Assembly: GCF_001632365.1 (NCBI RefSeq)
Contig: NW_024468581.1
Coordinates: forward strand, 7,850-71,849
Source: Laetiporus sulphureus 93-53
Taxonomy: Eukaryota > Basidiomycota > Agaricomycetes > Polyporales > Laetiporaceae
Direction of reading: 5' to 3'
DNA: 64,000 nucleotides
Under the pieces are notes generated by a model, which worked only from the letters and a program-made list of their open reading frames with translations, ran no database searches and was not told where the DNA came from. Made by a program: the position numbers and the translations under genes. Of this stretch, positions 34,198 to 46,268 are shown piece after piece. How positions within the stretch are numbered: position 1 is the first letter of the stretch; each line of letters starts with the position of its first letter.

Positions 34198-37002
34198 TCA
34201 TCGTTTCGTGAAGATCTTGTTCAGGAGGCCGAGCACTTTCGGCACGTTGAGCTGCACGTATTCCAGGTCTAGCAGGTGCTTATTGTCTTTTTGCTAGATA
34301 TGAGCAGGAATGAATGTTAGCTTTGAACGCAAGCTGGGAAGGGGATAAACCGACCTTCTCCAGAAGGTCATCTATGTTGAGATCCATCTCCAGGATGGCC
34401 TTCTCACGACCCTTGTAGTGCAGCGCAATTATGAAAGTACCAGGCGTAGGAGAGGTGAAGTTGAAGTAGATGTTGGGTCGCCTGTCGCGAGTCGGAGCTG
34501 CATGAGACAAAGGACACTAATGCACGTGAGAGCCAACATACCTGTTGTCGGGCACATTGCTCTCGACGATGATACCCTCCTTTTCCAACTGCGCGTGCGT
34601 GAAGCGATAGGGCCCATGAACCACAGGTTTCGCCGGCTTCTTCTCCTTCCCTCCAACGGTGACGACGCCCACGCCCGTCGTCGCGCCCTTATCCTTCGTT
34701 GCAGTGAGGCGGACGTTCTGCAGGTATGCCTTGTACTGCTCGAGCTGCGTGCGGAGATAGTTGTTGTGGTCGCAAATCGTCTTGTACACCGCCTCGAGCG
34801 ACTTGGTCTCGAGCACCACCTTCTCGCGCAGGTTGCCCAGGTGCACGAGCTCCGCCGCGACCTCCTCCTGCATGAGCTTGTACCCGTCCGCGCGGTCGAT
34901 GATCCTGTACTCCTCCAATTCGCGCAGCATCTCCTTCACTTTGATGCCCTTCCGCACGAGCGTTGCGTCCTTGGTCGTCGCTGCGCGCTCAGCGATCGCG
35001 GCGAGGTTGTGCGGCTTCTTGTCATTTGTCGGAGGGAGAGACCGGATCAACTGGACGAGATTGGACTTTGTCTCCATGTAGAGCATATCTGTTGTTGATA
35101 CAGAGTCCATGAGCGCACTCTGGATGTCCTGAATAGGTGTCTCCCATCGGCTGTACAACTGCAGCTCGATGGCGCGGTTCTCCTTTCGAGGAACCTGGGG
35201 CGGTGCTTGACCAAGGTCATCGGTGAGTATGCGGAGATGTTGCTTGTCGTGGGGCGCCTAGAAGACGGCAGGTCAAATACCCGCAATTCGCATGAACTGC
35301 AAAGTAGACGTACAAGGACCTCAATGTGTTGGAGGATTAAGGAGTGCGTGTTGTACAATTCGTTAAGTGTGATGTTGATTACCAGGTCCTTCTTCGACAA
35401 AGCCATATATTGGTCCATCTAACATGCCAATGCCGGTTGAGCAACGGTCAATCTTCTGACAAGGACATGGGTCCGTACCTCAAGTGTGTCATAGAAGTCT
35501 CCGACTTCACAGAGGTTGTTGAGGAACTGGTTGATTCGTGCCTTGTTGTTCTCCACGAACGGGTTGAGAGTTATCATATACGCCTCCTTCGCATATGATG
35601 GCTTGTTAGCGAGGTTCTGTAGCATCTTCGCGATCTACGCAGCATATGATCAGAGATTTACCCATATATGAAATCGGATAATCCTACAAGAGTCAGTGTT
35701 CTTCGCGGGAACTTCGCTGGGACGCCCTCCACAAGCATGTACGCCTGAGGGGTGACTATAGCCGGGTTGATGAAACGAAGGAAGAAGAAACCACCAATCA
35801 GAGAGCATATAGCATAATCTGTCGCTTCAGGGTATTTCCTCTGAGTAAGAAGCAACGCAGTTACCATGTCAGCGCTCGAAGACGACGATCCTGATGGAGA
35901 ATCCACCCACTCGTGTGAGGCTCCTGATCTGCTTACAGATCCACCGGATCCCATACGGAACACTCTCCATGCTGTCGATGATGGTAACGAGGAAGCTATT
36001 CGCAATCTCCATGAGCATGGTCAAGCGCGGAGCGATGATAGTCTGCACATCCGCGTTCGCGCTCGCGGTCTCCGGTGGCACCCCTCGAGGGAGATTTGAA
36101 GGAAGAGAACCAGTCTCCTCCTCAATCTGGGCAATCATCTGTTCGTATACCTTGACCGGGTTGATCTCCAGGTTGAGGTCCTTGTGCTCAATGAGACTGT
36201 TGATGCGCTCGGCAAGCACGCTCTTGAGGTAGCTCTGACCAGGCCCGCGGCGAGTATATGTTGTCATCATGCGTGATACGGGCGTGTTGGCGCGGAGAAG
36301 GGAGCCGAACTCAGTGGCGGTTTCGAATTGGGAGGATAGGACGGACTGGAACATGGTCAATAGCAGATGTTCTTCGCGGCTTTCGTACTGATTTCCGTAT
36401 AGCGTGAACATGACCGTCTGTAGGAGGGTATCAATCTCGGTCAAACTGACGAGCCGACACAGGTTTGCGATATGTCGAGGCTCGGACTGCAGGAGGAAGA
36501 AGAGGTTGGAATACTGTTGGAGCTTGCGGTCGTCAGGATAATGCCCTTCAGTTGCATCAACTTCTTCTAGATGCTTCTCCACTTCGTTTTGCTGTCAGAT
36601 AGTATTGATCCGTGGCTCAGCATAACACAGCATGAGATGGACGGACCTCATCGAGCGCCATCCGATTCTGAATGAGCAGGCCGATCCGAGAGTCGAGGAA
36701 GCGGACATCGCGTTCGAGCACGAAGTTACGCTTTGACTGGGAAGAGATACGAGCTTTAAGTTCCCTAAGCCGCTTTTGTGCTAGTCGCATACAGATACGA
36801 CGCTTAAGCATACTCGGGCATGGAAATGCCAGTCTCGGAACCCACCTCGGCCCAGCTCATCCTCTACTTCGACATCCTGCTCGGCGGCCATACTAAACAG
36901 CGCGGTGACGCTGTAACGGTTCGTATTCCTGTTCGTGAGCCGTCTTGAAGACATGCCGCTTGGAGACTGGGGTGAAGTTGCAAGATCCGAATAGGACGAC
37001 AT
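34198..37002 (-). CDS. gap1: Ras GTPase-activating protein (Gap1/Sar1-type, RasGAP plus RasGAP C-terminal domain)
   Basis: Stimulates GTP hydrolysis on Ras to switch it off. The ATG at 37002 starts a short disordered leader, then a coiled-coil (about 36640-36800). The RasGAP domain spans about 36580-35420. [13 protein letters not shown] carries the catalytic arginine finger (codon 36292-36294, minus strand) and [14 protein letters not shown] is the RasGAP signature. The IQGAP-type RasGAP C-terminal domain follows (about 35150-34200): [28 protein letters not shown], then [19 protein letters not shown] and the stop at 34198-34200. About nine short introns, no lesion. A truncated, mutated paralogue reads divergently from 37730. 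Confidence 0.92.
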
Positions 37003-37729
37003 GTTTGTGTGTGGTATCAACGGGGGAACTGGTATGGTGTTGGTGGCGGTCGCGGAAGGTGTGCGCAGAAGGGAGGCAAGGCGAGGAAACCAGTTGTCGC
37101 CGATGCAAGCCTACTTGGAACGAATGAACGTGGTCGATGTCGTGAACAGTGGCGGGAGAGAGGGTCCTCGGATTATGAGTAGTTGAGAGAACTGCGACAC
37201 GGACGCGGACGGTGTTTACTCCCTTTCGGCAATTTCCTATAGAGTCCCGGCAAGGTATTATTGTTTCCTTAGCGATACCGGCCGGAGTCCCGGACAGTGA
37301 TAAGAAAATACTACTTTTTCCGCCGGGAGTGCCGGAATGTGGCCGGGACGAGCTTACGGCACGCCACACTCTGCGGGTTGCTTTCTGTCGCAGACCATGC
37401 TGCGGTCTGACGGTGTCTGTGTCCAAGCATCGCAAAGGCGTATAAAAATGCATCTCCTTCTCTCTTCCCGCTCCCACCGCAGCTAGCGCGGCGAACTGCC
37501 GCCGCCGTGAGCACTCCCGCGCAGAGCTCATTCTACATCAACAGCATTTTGGTAAAGAGATCGCGTTTCATCAAAGATGGTGCTGCTTTGTGGGTATGGC
37601 AGCAACAACATCATGATGGCTGTGCAAGATCAGATATATCATCATTCAAAAGCTGCGGCATAAAATCGTGGACCATCCTCAGGATGCCATCTCAAGCTCC
37701 CTCCCGAACCAGTTCTCTCCATTTTCAAG
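37003..37729. promoter_or_regulatory. Divergent promoter region between the two RasGAP genes
   Basis: 727 bp. Repeated CCGG-containing words (GTCCCGG, GCCGGGA, CCGGAGT) cluster at 37240-37345, and TATAAAA lies at 37441-37447 on the plus strand. An upstream untranslated or coding exon of the plus-strand gene may lie here (short frame at 37507). Confidence 0.4.
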
Positions 37730-39119
37730 ATGGCCACGTCAAGTTCCGCCCCAGAACACAGCATTGACAAGGAGACACTGGTTTTGTACTCCAAGCTATT
37801 CGGTGTCTTACGCCATGATCCCGAATTCACAGCAACCCTCTGCGAGGTTGTCGGATCGCGCAGCATCGACTCATTTCTCCAGACAGTCATGTTCTCTCTG
37901 TACGTCAGCAATCACGCCAGCGAAGATGAACTTTTGCTCCTGTCCATGATACAAGCGCTGCTCGCGTCGAGGATTGGATTCACCACAGAGCTCACCGAGT
38001 TCCTGCACACGAATACCCCTGTGTCGCGCGCGCTGACCGTCTATTCCCGCCGTGCTTCCCCGCACGATTACCTCAAGAGAGTTCTCGCCGAGCGCATCAG
38101 TCACCTGGTGGCACATGACCAGCTGAATGTTGAAATTGATCCGGTGAAGGTATACGCTCAGATGGTCGCTCAGATTGAGCTCGATGCTGGTTCTCAAGCT
38201 GGGATTCCGCACGAGGTATCGGCAGATGTCGCGGCAGAGGATTCGAACGTGCAGGCCATTATTGCACAACGCTTGACCATGCTGACCTCCATCGCCGAGG
38301 GATTTCTGTCCGGTATCATCCAATCTATCGACCAAGTATCTTACGGGTTGCGATGGATTTGCAAGCAAATCAAGCTCTTCGCACGACTAAGTAAAGTATC
38401 TCCTGAAGCACCACGTGGATCGTAACAACCTACAACTGCCCAGCGGCAATATCCTGACGCTAGCGATCGTTCCATTGCTGCTCTGCTTGCCAGTTTCTTT
38501 TTTTGCGCGTTTCATAATTCCCGCAATTATCACAGCGCAAGCATACCAACTGATTCAGGGCGTACCGCCAAGCCATCCCCAACGGACCTTGACGCTTTAC
38601 GTTAGCGCGATATTCACCATGCCGGATAAGCTTTGACGACCTCCTGCAGATTGCGAATCTGTTGACAAGCTTAGCGGCGGAGCCATCGTACGAAAACGAC
38701 TGGTACATGGCAAAGCCGAAGCCATTTGTCGACAATAACCAGAAACGCACAGATGCGTTCTTGTACAAGCTGTGTGACGTCGATGATTTCGACTCCGCAC
38801 AGGTCTGTCGATCTCATACACATGCGTAGCGCCCATGTTGATGCTTTCTGTCAGTCAAGCGCTCCGGAGGGCGATATCGTTATAAGATAACAGTGAACGA
38901 ATTGTACAACAACCAGCGATTGCTACAGCAGCACTACGATGCCGTGGTGAGTGCGAACTTGCATTCGCCGTTTGAGGTCTGCTGAAAGGGGGGTGTCTAA
39001 TAAAGGCAGCGGACGACGACGGGGTTCTGCGGCGAATCTTGAATGAGCTTGGAAGAACGCCGTCACAGCTCCCTCACTCGGAAGATTTCGCAATTGAGTT
39101 GCGTCTATCTAGCGGCTGA
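37730..39119 (+). pseudogene. Truncated RasGAP paralogue, arginine finger lost and frameshifted
   Basis: The first exon (ATG 37730) matches the neighbouring Gap1 from its SNLFFLL region onward: FLQTVMFSLYVSNHASEDELLLLSM, RRASPHDYLKRVLAERIS, NVEIDPVKVYAQMVAQIE, SYGLRWICKQIK. The arginine-finger position reads FLHTNTPVSRA, so the catalytic Arg is His (codon 38006-38008). After an intron the conserved block needs a frame change within a run of seven T (38498-38504) to read ALLASFFF and then ARFIIPAIITAQAY. Later exons match as far as FAIEL, where the frame stops (39117-39119), so the RasGAP C-terminal domain is absent. The N-terminal coiled-coil is also missing. It is probably a decayed duplicate. 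If the T run is an assembly error, it would still be a catalytically poor RasGAP. Confidence 0.8.
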
Positions 39120-39300
39120 GGTTCATGGTGCGCAAGGAGCGATGGCGTGCAGTTGAGGCGTGTAGGATAAGGTGAGAGCAGCTTTGGCGCAGAACACAAT
39201 GGACTTAACTTTCGTGCAGTGTGCATGTATGAATAAATGGTTGAAATTTGCTGAGACCGATTTGGCCGTAGTATGCAAGACTGCACTGGTTAGCGCCTGA

Positions 39301-39717
39301 GCAGTTGAATGTCCCATGGCTGCCTCGCTTGATCGACGTTCTTAGCATGCCGATGCTTCCTTTTGTGTCCTGCAGAGACCCTGAGGTGCGGATTCTTCTT
39401 CTCGTCAAGAACGAGGCTCGAGTTGTCGTTCACCCTGGCTTTGGCCCGGTAATGCTCGCGATTCACAGGAAAGAAGAAGTGTCGTAGTCTTCTCATCCGA
39501 TATTAATGCGCTGACGCTGCTGCGAAAATATTAGCCTATCTACTTGGCTCGTATGATTGCGACACTGATCAGGAGCGCGAAGCAAGTCCTGACGTACCTC
39601 GGAGTGGTTGTCTAATCTTCTCAGAGCATTCCGAGCGCCCGTAAATAAAATGTCCTTCCGATCAAACGAACTCGCCCCATTCGCCAGGTCGTCCAACACG
39701 TCCTGAATCCAAAGCAT
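39301..39717 (-). CDS. Possible two-exon small gene or relic (weak)
   Basis: An ATG on the minus strand at 39717 opens about 40 residues (MLWIQDVLDDLANGASSFDRK...LDNHSE) that run into a GT donor (GTACGT). A later minus-strand frame (39301-39496) ends WDIQLLRR at a TAA. I cannot join them confidently and recognise no family. It may also be a promoter-side fragment of the neighbouring acetate kinase locus. Confidence 0.2.
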
Positions 39718-39722
39718 TCACC

Positions 39723-41228
39723 ATGGCTGTCGCGTTGGGTCGTTGGCCGAGGCTCTGCTCATTCTGATGGTAGCGATGCCGTTCTGGCGCTTATTTCAAA
39801 GGTTTGTAGCACGCAGTTGTCAATACTTCTTCTCACTTCCAGTATCACCAATATACCCTCCTTACCAACATCTTTCACCTTCGAACATGCTTCCCACCAA
39901 GAAGGGCGTGAGGCGAAGAAAGAGAAGATTGACGGGATCGGTGATCACGCTGCCCCGTTCGCTCATTATCTCGAGAATGAGGCGGACTCAGAGATTGAGC
40001 ATAATTCCATTGTATATGCATGCCATCGCATAGTGCATGGCGTAGACTATTTCGACCCAGTCGTTATCAACGAGGTCATACTGAGAGGCTCACTGATCTC
40101 GCACCTCCGTAAGTGAAAATGTAGCTTTTAAGGTATCATGAGGCTTACACTTCCATTAGTCACAACGGGGCAGCACTTCCCGTCATGCAGATCTGCATCA
40201 AGGCGTTGCCGAGGTCGAAGTCTATTGCATATTTCGACACATCTTTTCATCGGTCCATCCCCTCCGTATTGCGAGTTATGCGATGAAGCCGGAGGTTGCT
40301 CGGAAGCGAGGGCTTAAGAAATGTGGCTTTCACGGACTTGTAAGTCATTTGCTAGCCACCTGCGTCACGTTTATTGAACATCACTCTTATGCTAGATGCA
40401 TACATTTTGGAATCAGTCCACAGAAGGTACATATTCCCTGCTGTACGTGCACACGGGCAACTCATGCCACTGTTAACGGCCCGCATCGTCTCTCAATCTG
40501 ATAATTACGCACCTCGGTTCTGGAGCATCTGCCTGCGCGATCCAAAACGGGTGCTTGGTGGACACTACCATGGGCCTTACGCCTCTCACTGGAGCGACAC
40601 GCAGCGGTGCAGTTGACGCTTCACTCGTGTTCCACCGCGCAGGGCGTGTCACGCACGATCCAAGCGCAGCAATTGACGTGCACATTACCGAAGCAGAGTC
40701 CATCCTCAATACCGAAAGTGGCTGGCATGCTCTAACGGAGACAGCAGACTTCGACGAGGTCGTCCTACGAATGAAGGAGGCACGCGCACAGGGCGACGGA
40801 CATGTGCTGGATGACTGGGAGGACGATGCGAAGTGGAAACTAGCGTTCGACCTGTTTACGGATCGGATCACCGTTTCGGTAGGGGCGTACTTCGTCAGGC
40901 TTGGGGGGGAAGTGGATGCACTGGTGTTCTCGGGTGGGATCAGGGAGAAGAGTGCGGAGTTGAGAGAGGAGGTAGCGCGGAATGCGGCGTGCTTGGGATT
41001 CAAGCTTACAGACATGCGAATGATAACGTCAGGGACAGGAACGCTGTGGTGGTGGTGGAGATGGGAAGAAAGAAGGATACTAATAAGGTTTTGCTGTGTA
41101 GGACGGAGGAGCAGGTGAGTGAAGACGATCTTCCTTGTATAGGCTCGTGGAAGACTGAGTCCTGATGAAACTATTTCTAGCTTGAGATGGCGAAGGAATG
41201 TGTCCTGGAAAATGCATTCTGGCAGTGA
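39723..41228 (+). pseudogene. ack: Acetate kinase (AckA type), apparently damaged
   Basis: Acetyl phosphate plus ADP gives acetate plus ATP, the step after phosphoketolase in fungi. Family blocks: FTFEHASHQEGREAKKEKIDGIGDH (about 39865), CHRIVHGVDYFDPVVIN (40020), MKPEVARKRGLKKCGFHG (40283), THLGSGASACAIQNG and VDTTMGLTPLTGATRSGAVD (40505-40620), and DALVFSGGIREKSAELR (40915). The last exon (LEMAKECVLENAFW) ends at 41226-41228. Two problems are visible. The N-terminal NAGSSS-type phosphate-binding motif cannot be found in 39720-39830. One base appears missing near 41018-41022, so the frame must change to read NAVVVVEMG and LLCRTEEQ. A one-base assembly error could explain the second problem but not the first. 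Confidence 0.8.
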
Positions 41229-41470
41229 TTGGCAGTTAACGTTCTATTCAATCATGAATAAGCAGCATCGAAGATCTTCTTATTGCCATTTAGAAGCGAA
41301 CGCAATGATGCAGATAGTCCGCGGTTTCTTTTTTCTCAGTGGATACGCTTGGCCGTTCAGCGGTCAGCTATGATATCGCCCCGAGATCGTGCGTCGATGA
41401 ATGGTGGCTTACGTCTGCCCATATGCTAAGCAACGGGACGAGTCGTTTTAGATACCCGATTGCGGCCAGG

Positions 41471-41479
41471 ATATATATG
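41471..41479 (+). promoter_or_regulatory. TATA-like element upstream of the P450 gene
   Basis: ATATATATG about 57 bp before the ATG at 41536. Confidence 0.3.
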
Positions 41480-41535
41480 CTGTGCAATATGCCAGCGAAA
41501 CGGGTGAGTGTCCTTTGCGCTCAGTGAATATCGAC

Positions 41536-43918
41536 ATGCCCTCCCTCCTACATAGTCTATTGCTTCTGGCTGCGACATGGTTATCATGGAGGCTGATCCG
41601 CTGGTTGTTTAGCAAGGATCCGCTGCGCAATGTTCCTGGTCCTCCTTCGAAGTCGTTTCTGACCGGTGCGCTGTTGACGTTGATATCTAAGCAGGCACAG
41701 ATCATCCCATACTTCCCTCAGGAATCTGGGTCAATACTTCAATCGCTACGGTTTGAATTTTTAGAGGGATGTTGCACTAAACTACAGTCCCGTCGTGCGA
41801 CTCAGCGGCCCTTTTGGCGTACGTATTGTAACTTCCCTTTGTAAGGACTTACAAGATGAACTCCACATCAGAGCTCGGCATTGTATGTAGCCGATCCACT
41901 CGCACTGCAGGCCATGTTTGTGAAGGACCAGGCTCTATACGACCAGTGGGATGGCATTCTCAGGCGAGCCTTCACGAGGCATGTTTCATACTACTTGCTC
42001 AATGTCGGGCAGGGCACTTGCGCTCATCATTGGCCCCAGCTTAGGAAGTGCACAAGGTTAATACACGGAGGGACGGTGTCTATTCCATAATTCTCATGGA
42101 TCACCGACAGGAGAGCAACACCGTAGACAGCGCAAGCTGCTGAATCCGGCGTTCTCGACGAACCGCTTGCATACGATGCTGCCGGCAATTTATGAGACTA
42201 TGCACAAGGTTCGTCCACATCCGGACATGGCGCGGTTCTATATTTCATCGCGCATATTCACTGCTGATGAATTGAATATTTGACAGCTTTGTGATGCAGT
42301 CGGCTCTCGCATCAGTGCGAAACCCCAGGAGGCTGATATGCTGCACTGGCTTGGACGTGCCTCCCTTCAGATGATAGGCAAGGGTGGTATGGCCCATTCA
42401 TTAGACATGCTTCTCGAAGAAAGACCCAACAAATATGCAACCGCTGTGAAAACTCTATTGTCAGTTACTCGGCCAGCTCTGATACTGCGTTCTTATCAAT
42501 GCTCACTATCTATTGGTGATAGAGCGGCAATGACGGAGCTCAGCTGGCTACAATACTTGCTGCCGATATTTACTCCCTTAGCACCTCCAGCCGTATGGCG
42601 AAAGGTCCTGGATATGCTTCCATATCGACCGATGAGGAACATGCTTCATATCATGGACACATTGGACAGCATGGCGGAGGAGATCTTCAACGCGAATAAA
42701 TCAAGGCTGCAGGGCGAAGTCACAAACGCTTCAAGCAGCGACCATGACCACCAGAGCATCATTGACACATTGAGTACGTCCAGTTTGTAAACGGCTGGCA
42801 AGAGCTCATATATCGCTGTCTTAGTGAAGGCTCACTTGGAGGAATCAGAGGACTACAAGGTGCCCGAGGAGGAGGAAATCGCACAGATCATGTAGGTATC
42901 TTGTGCAACGTGTTCAGACTGGCCGACTGACTGACTGACCTGAGTCCGTCTCAGTGCGCTGGTGATTGCAGGGATGGAGACTACGTCCAACACGACAGGA
43001 ACGGTATTGGAGTACCTCGCTCACAGGAAAGACTTGCAGGAGAAGCTTCGTAGCGAAATTCTCGAGGCCAGTAACGGTGAAGACTTGCCATATGATACGC
43101 TTATGCAATTACCCCTTCTCAACGGCGTGTACCGGGAACACTTGCGACTGTATGTGCGATGTAGATCTCATGATACTACGACACGTCTCATGGTACCGAT
43201 AGTGACCCGATTGCCCCACTCGCCATGCGGGAGTACGTGCAACCCTTTGCCACATTATTCCGTGTTGAATTGTTATCCTTCACTAGTGCCTTGGCGGACA
43301 CTGTCCTTCCCCTTTCAAAGCCTGTTCGCGGGATCGATGGAACACTTTTACGTGAATTGCCTATTGCAAAAGGAACGAAGATTATCATCGGCGTGCTCGG
43401 ATCCAATACGAACAAGGACGTGTGGGGGGATGACTCCCTGGAGTTCAAGCCCGAACGCTGGTTGTCAAGAGAGTCCTCGACCATGTCTGATGAAGATATC
43501 AGCATCCCTGGAATGTATGCGAATTTGTATGTTTGAGCTCGTTTCAGTGAAGCACCATCGACCCATGATCACGTCCTGTTAGAATGACATTCGCTGGTAG
43601 ACCAAGGTCCTGCATGTGAGTGTTGCATTTCGCAATAACCTAGAACTTACACTCATGAGCCTCATAGTGGGTTCAAGTATGCCGAAGTACAGATCAGTAC
43701 GTCGGGTTGAAACTGCCATCATAATACATGCATGGCGCTGACTAATTAAGTTATCAGAGGCTTCGTTGGCGGTTCTCTTGACGAGGTTCTCGTTTGCGCC
43801 ATCTCAAAAGCACATCTTCTGGAATGTTGCGAGTGCGATCTATCCCACCGTGGGCAAGGACAGCAACTATGTGGAACTTCCACTGATAGTGCAGCGATTG
43901 GAAGGCGAAACATGTTAG
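41536..43918 (+). CDS. Cytochrome P450 monooxygenase
   Basis: Membrane-anchored fungal P450, likely on the ER. The ATG at 41536 opens a hydrophobic anchor (LLHSLLLLAATWLSWRLI) and a hinge NVPGPPS. Later exons give ADPLALQAMFVKD, IGKGGMAHSLD (42370), the I-helix AGMETTSNTTG (about 42970; AGxxTT oxygen-binding groove), the K-helix ExxR as EHLRL (about 43138) and FKPERW (43445). The heme loop FAGRPRSC is joined across an intron to IGFKYAE, keeping the Cys ligand. That loop reads F-x-G-R-x-R-x-C where G is expected at the fourth position, and residues after it look shortened. Stop at 43916-43918. About ten introns. Probably a real gene, but the heme loop change may reduce activity. No substrate can be inferred. 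Confidence 0.75.
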
Positions 43919-44049
43919 AATTATCAGGGCTGCATGGCTGAATTGATGGTGCAGAGATGTGAATTTCCAACTCTAATAATCACATACCGTCAGAGAAATT
44001 TAGAATACGATTGCAAATGCTATCCAGGTTACTCTCTGTTTGTATTCTT

Positions 44050-45385
44050 CATGGTACACCGATGTTCGTCTATCAGAACAGTTTCATCTTCACTACTAGC
44101 CCCATCACTGCGTATCGATGTTCTAAGGGCAAGCTGAGATCGAAGAGTCCTCTGGATAACATCCCAGGCCCTCCTCGGCAGTCATTATGGACGGGTGAGA
44201 CTCCGCGCTTTGGTAATATGCTTGTTCAGAATACTAAGAGCAATTCGCAGAAAACCTTACCAAATTCTTGAGCCGCCACCGCTCGGCATTTCAATGAAGC
44301 ATGGCTCAAGGTTCTCGGCCTGTTGTCAAGATATGCAAGTCCTATTCGCCGTGTGGAGTAGCATCCATACTCACGGAGCAGAGTGCACTGACACGCCAGA
44401 TCACGCTCGAAGCAATCGCCGCTCTATGTCTACGACCCGAAGGCACTCTACTCGATTAAGTGGATGTCAGAACCAACCTCCTTATTTTCGGGCCAGGGCT
44501 CATTTCAATTCTGGATATGATCGTCATTCTTGGGGCATGCATACTTGACCCTACTGTGGCTTCGTAGGCCAATGTCAACGGTGGCAGCGGAAGATGCTGA
44601 ACCCCGTGTTTTCTGTGGCGCACATGCGCAAGATGATGCCTACATTCTACTATGTCACGTACAAGGTAATTCGCCAATGCGATGCGCCCAGTCACGCTGA
44701 TGGTAGCAAAATGGCAGCTCCGCCACGCGCTCGCCTCTCGTGTTTAATACGGGCCATGTGAGCCCGACGTCCTTGAGTGGTTAAGGCCCTGTGCGCTGGA
44801 GCTCATCGCACAAGGAGGACTTGGCTACTCTCTAACAGATCCTCTCACGATCGAATCCGCCTGCTGCGCGAGTTGGTGCCCTACGTCTTCGATCTGGGCC
44901 CGGAAGAATATCATGAGTGTGTGCCGTGCGTACTTTGCAGATGTTTTATGGGAACGCGCTGATGGTTGGTGAAGTGAGGGCGAATATGCAGGTGTCTGAG
45001 ACCGACAGGTTGCCAGAGGACCAGATGATAGCTCAATCGACTAGCCACTCACAAAACTATCATCGATTGGATGAAAGTTTGCGGCGGTGGGATCAGACGG
45101 TGCGGGAGGCGTTCATCTGATTAAGGCCCTCTCGCTCTCCCAGTGGGTTCAAGTTCGTTGAACTAGAAATGAGTCAGGTTAACCAGTTCAAATGCCCATC
45201 TTTACCATTACTCACAAATGACTATCCGCAGAGGTCCTGCTATTAATTCTCCTCTCGACCTTTACATTCGAGCAGACGGACACGCCGATCATGTGGAACG
45301 CCGCGCCGGTGCGATATTCCTCTGTGGGGAGAGAGAGCGACCATGCGGAGTTGCCGATGCGAGGGGGCTGGTGCAGGATATATTG
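44050..45385 (+). pseudogene. Second cytochrome P450, fragmentary
   Basis: Downstream neighbour and likely tandem duplicate of the P450 at 41536. Recognisable pieces in order: LDNIPGPPRQSLWTG (44150-44200), LYVYDPKALYSIK (44420-44460), QRKMLNPVFSVAHMRKMMPTFYYVTYK (44585-44670), LIAQGGLGYSLTDPLT (44805-44850), GFKFVELEMSQV (45142-45180) and a C-terminal VLLLILLSTFTFEQTD (45235-45290). They lie in different frames with stops between them. The I-helix, the ExxR segment and the exon with the heme Cys are missing. It is clearly a non-functional relic. Confidence 0.8.
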
Positions 45386-45596
45386 TGACGATGATACAGA
45401 GCATAATGGAGATTCTTGTACATTGCGATTGTAAGATATATTCAATGATGAATGGGAACCAGGTGAGAATTACGATATGCTATTATGTGGAGTGCAACGC
45501 AATCACACGACTGCGACGAGAGGACAAGAAAAAGGAAGTGAAGATGGACCGTCTGCAAGAAAATAGATATTTCACGACATGTATTCTATATTGGAG

Positions 45597-46268
45597 ATTA
45601 TCTTCGCGAAACTCTGGGAGCGGGTATGAGGCCCAGGAGGCCGAAAGTAAGAGCATATAGGCTGGAGGCTGTGAATTGTAATGGAGAGGAAAGGTTGAGC
45701 AAGATGAAGAAATGGCAGTGAAGCACAACCGCACCTGCTATCACGCCTTCGATGAGACCGAGGCCTGTCCAACGGCCTAGAGTATAGGAAAGTAATGGCC
45801 ATCCGGTGATAATGGAGAAAGTCAATATCTGTGCAAGCGAGGGCTTCAGGGATCGCTACAATATGAAGAAGCGGAAGAAATACCGGTATAACAGTAGATA
45901 GCACGCCGGACTCTCTCCAGCGACGGTACTATCCGATGCACGTAAATGAACTCTTCACAGAATATATTGGACGGAAGAACATACATCGGGCTGTTCTCCC
46001 CTGAGTAATGGCAGAGACATAATGTACATGAACAAGGAGATTGTGAGCAGTCCATTAGCCAGGCATGCTATCGTAGCGAGTCTGTTAATGCATATGAGAC
46101 CAACACGCCTTGTTTTTCGAACTGAGCGCACCTCCCCCAACCGTCTACGGAGACTTGTCCAGTGACAACCTGCCAGAACCTGAGATGGTTACCGACATAA
46201 TAGAAAGTAGCCAGTCCTCCTGGGACGATGAACTTGAGCTGTCTCAGCGTGTGGTTCGAAAGCGACAT
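45597..46268 (-). CDS. Small multi-pass membrane protein, unknown family
   Basis: The ATG at 46268 starts SLSNHTLRQLKFIVPGGLATFYYVGNHLRFWQVVTG. A GTGTTGG...CGATAG intron follows FEKQ. Next come hydrophobic segments CLANGLLTISLFMYIMSLPLL (about 46020-46080), a region around 45870-45900 and finally FSIITGWPLLSYTLGRWTGLGLIEGVIAGAVVLHCHFFILL then LIPAPRVSRR and a stop at 45598-45600. I count four to six possible membrane helices in about 190-200 residues. I cannot name the family and see no catalytic motif. Splice choices in the middle are uncertain. Confidence 0.5.

Noticed and set aside
34418..35098. Plus-strand ORF of 226 codons as a gene
   Set aside because: It is the shadow of the RasGAP C-terminal exon on the opposite strand.
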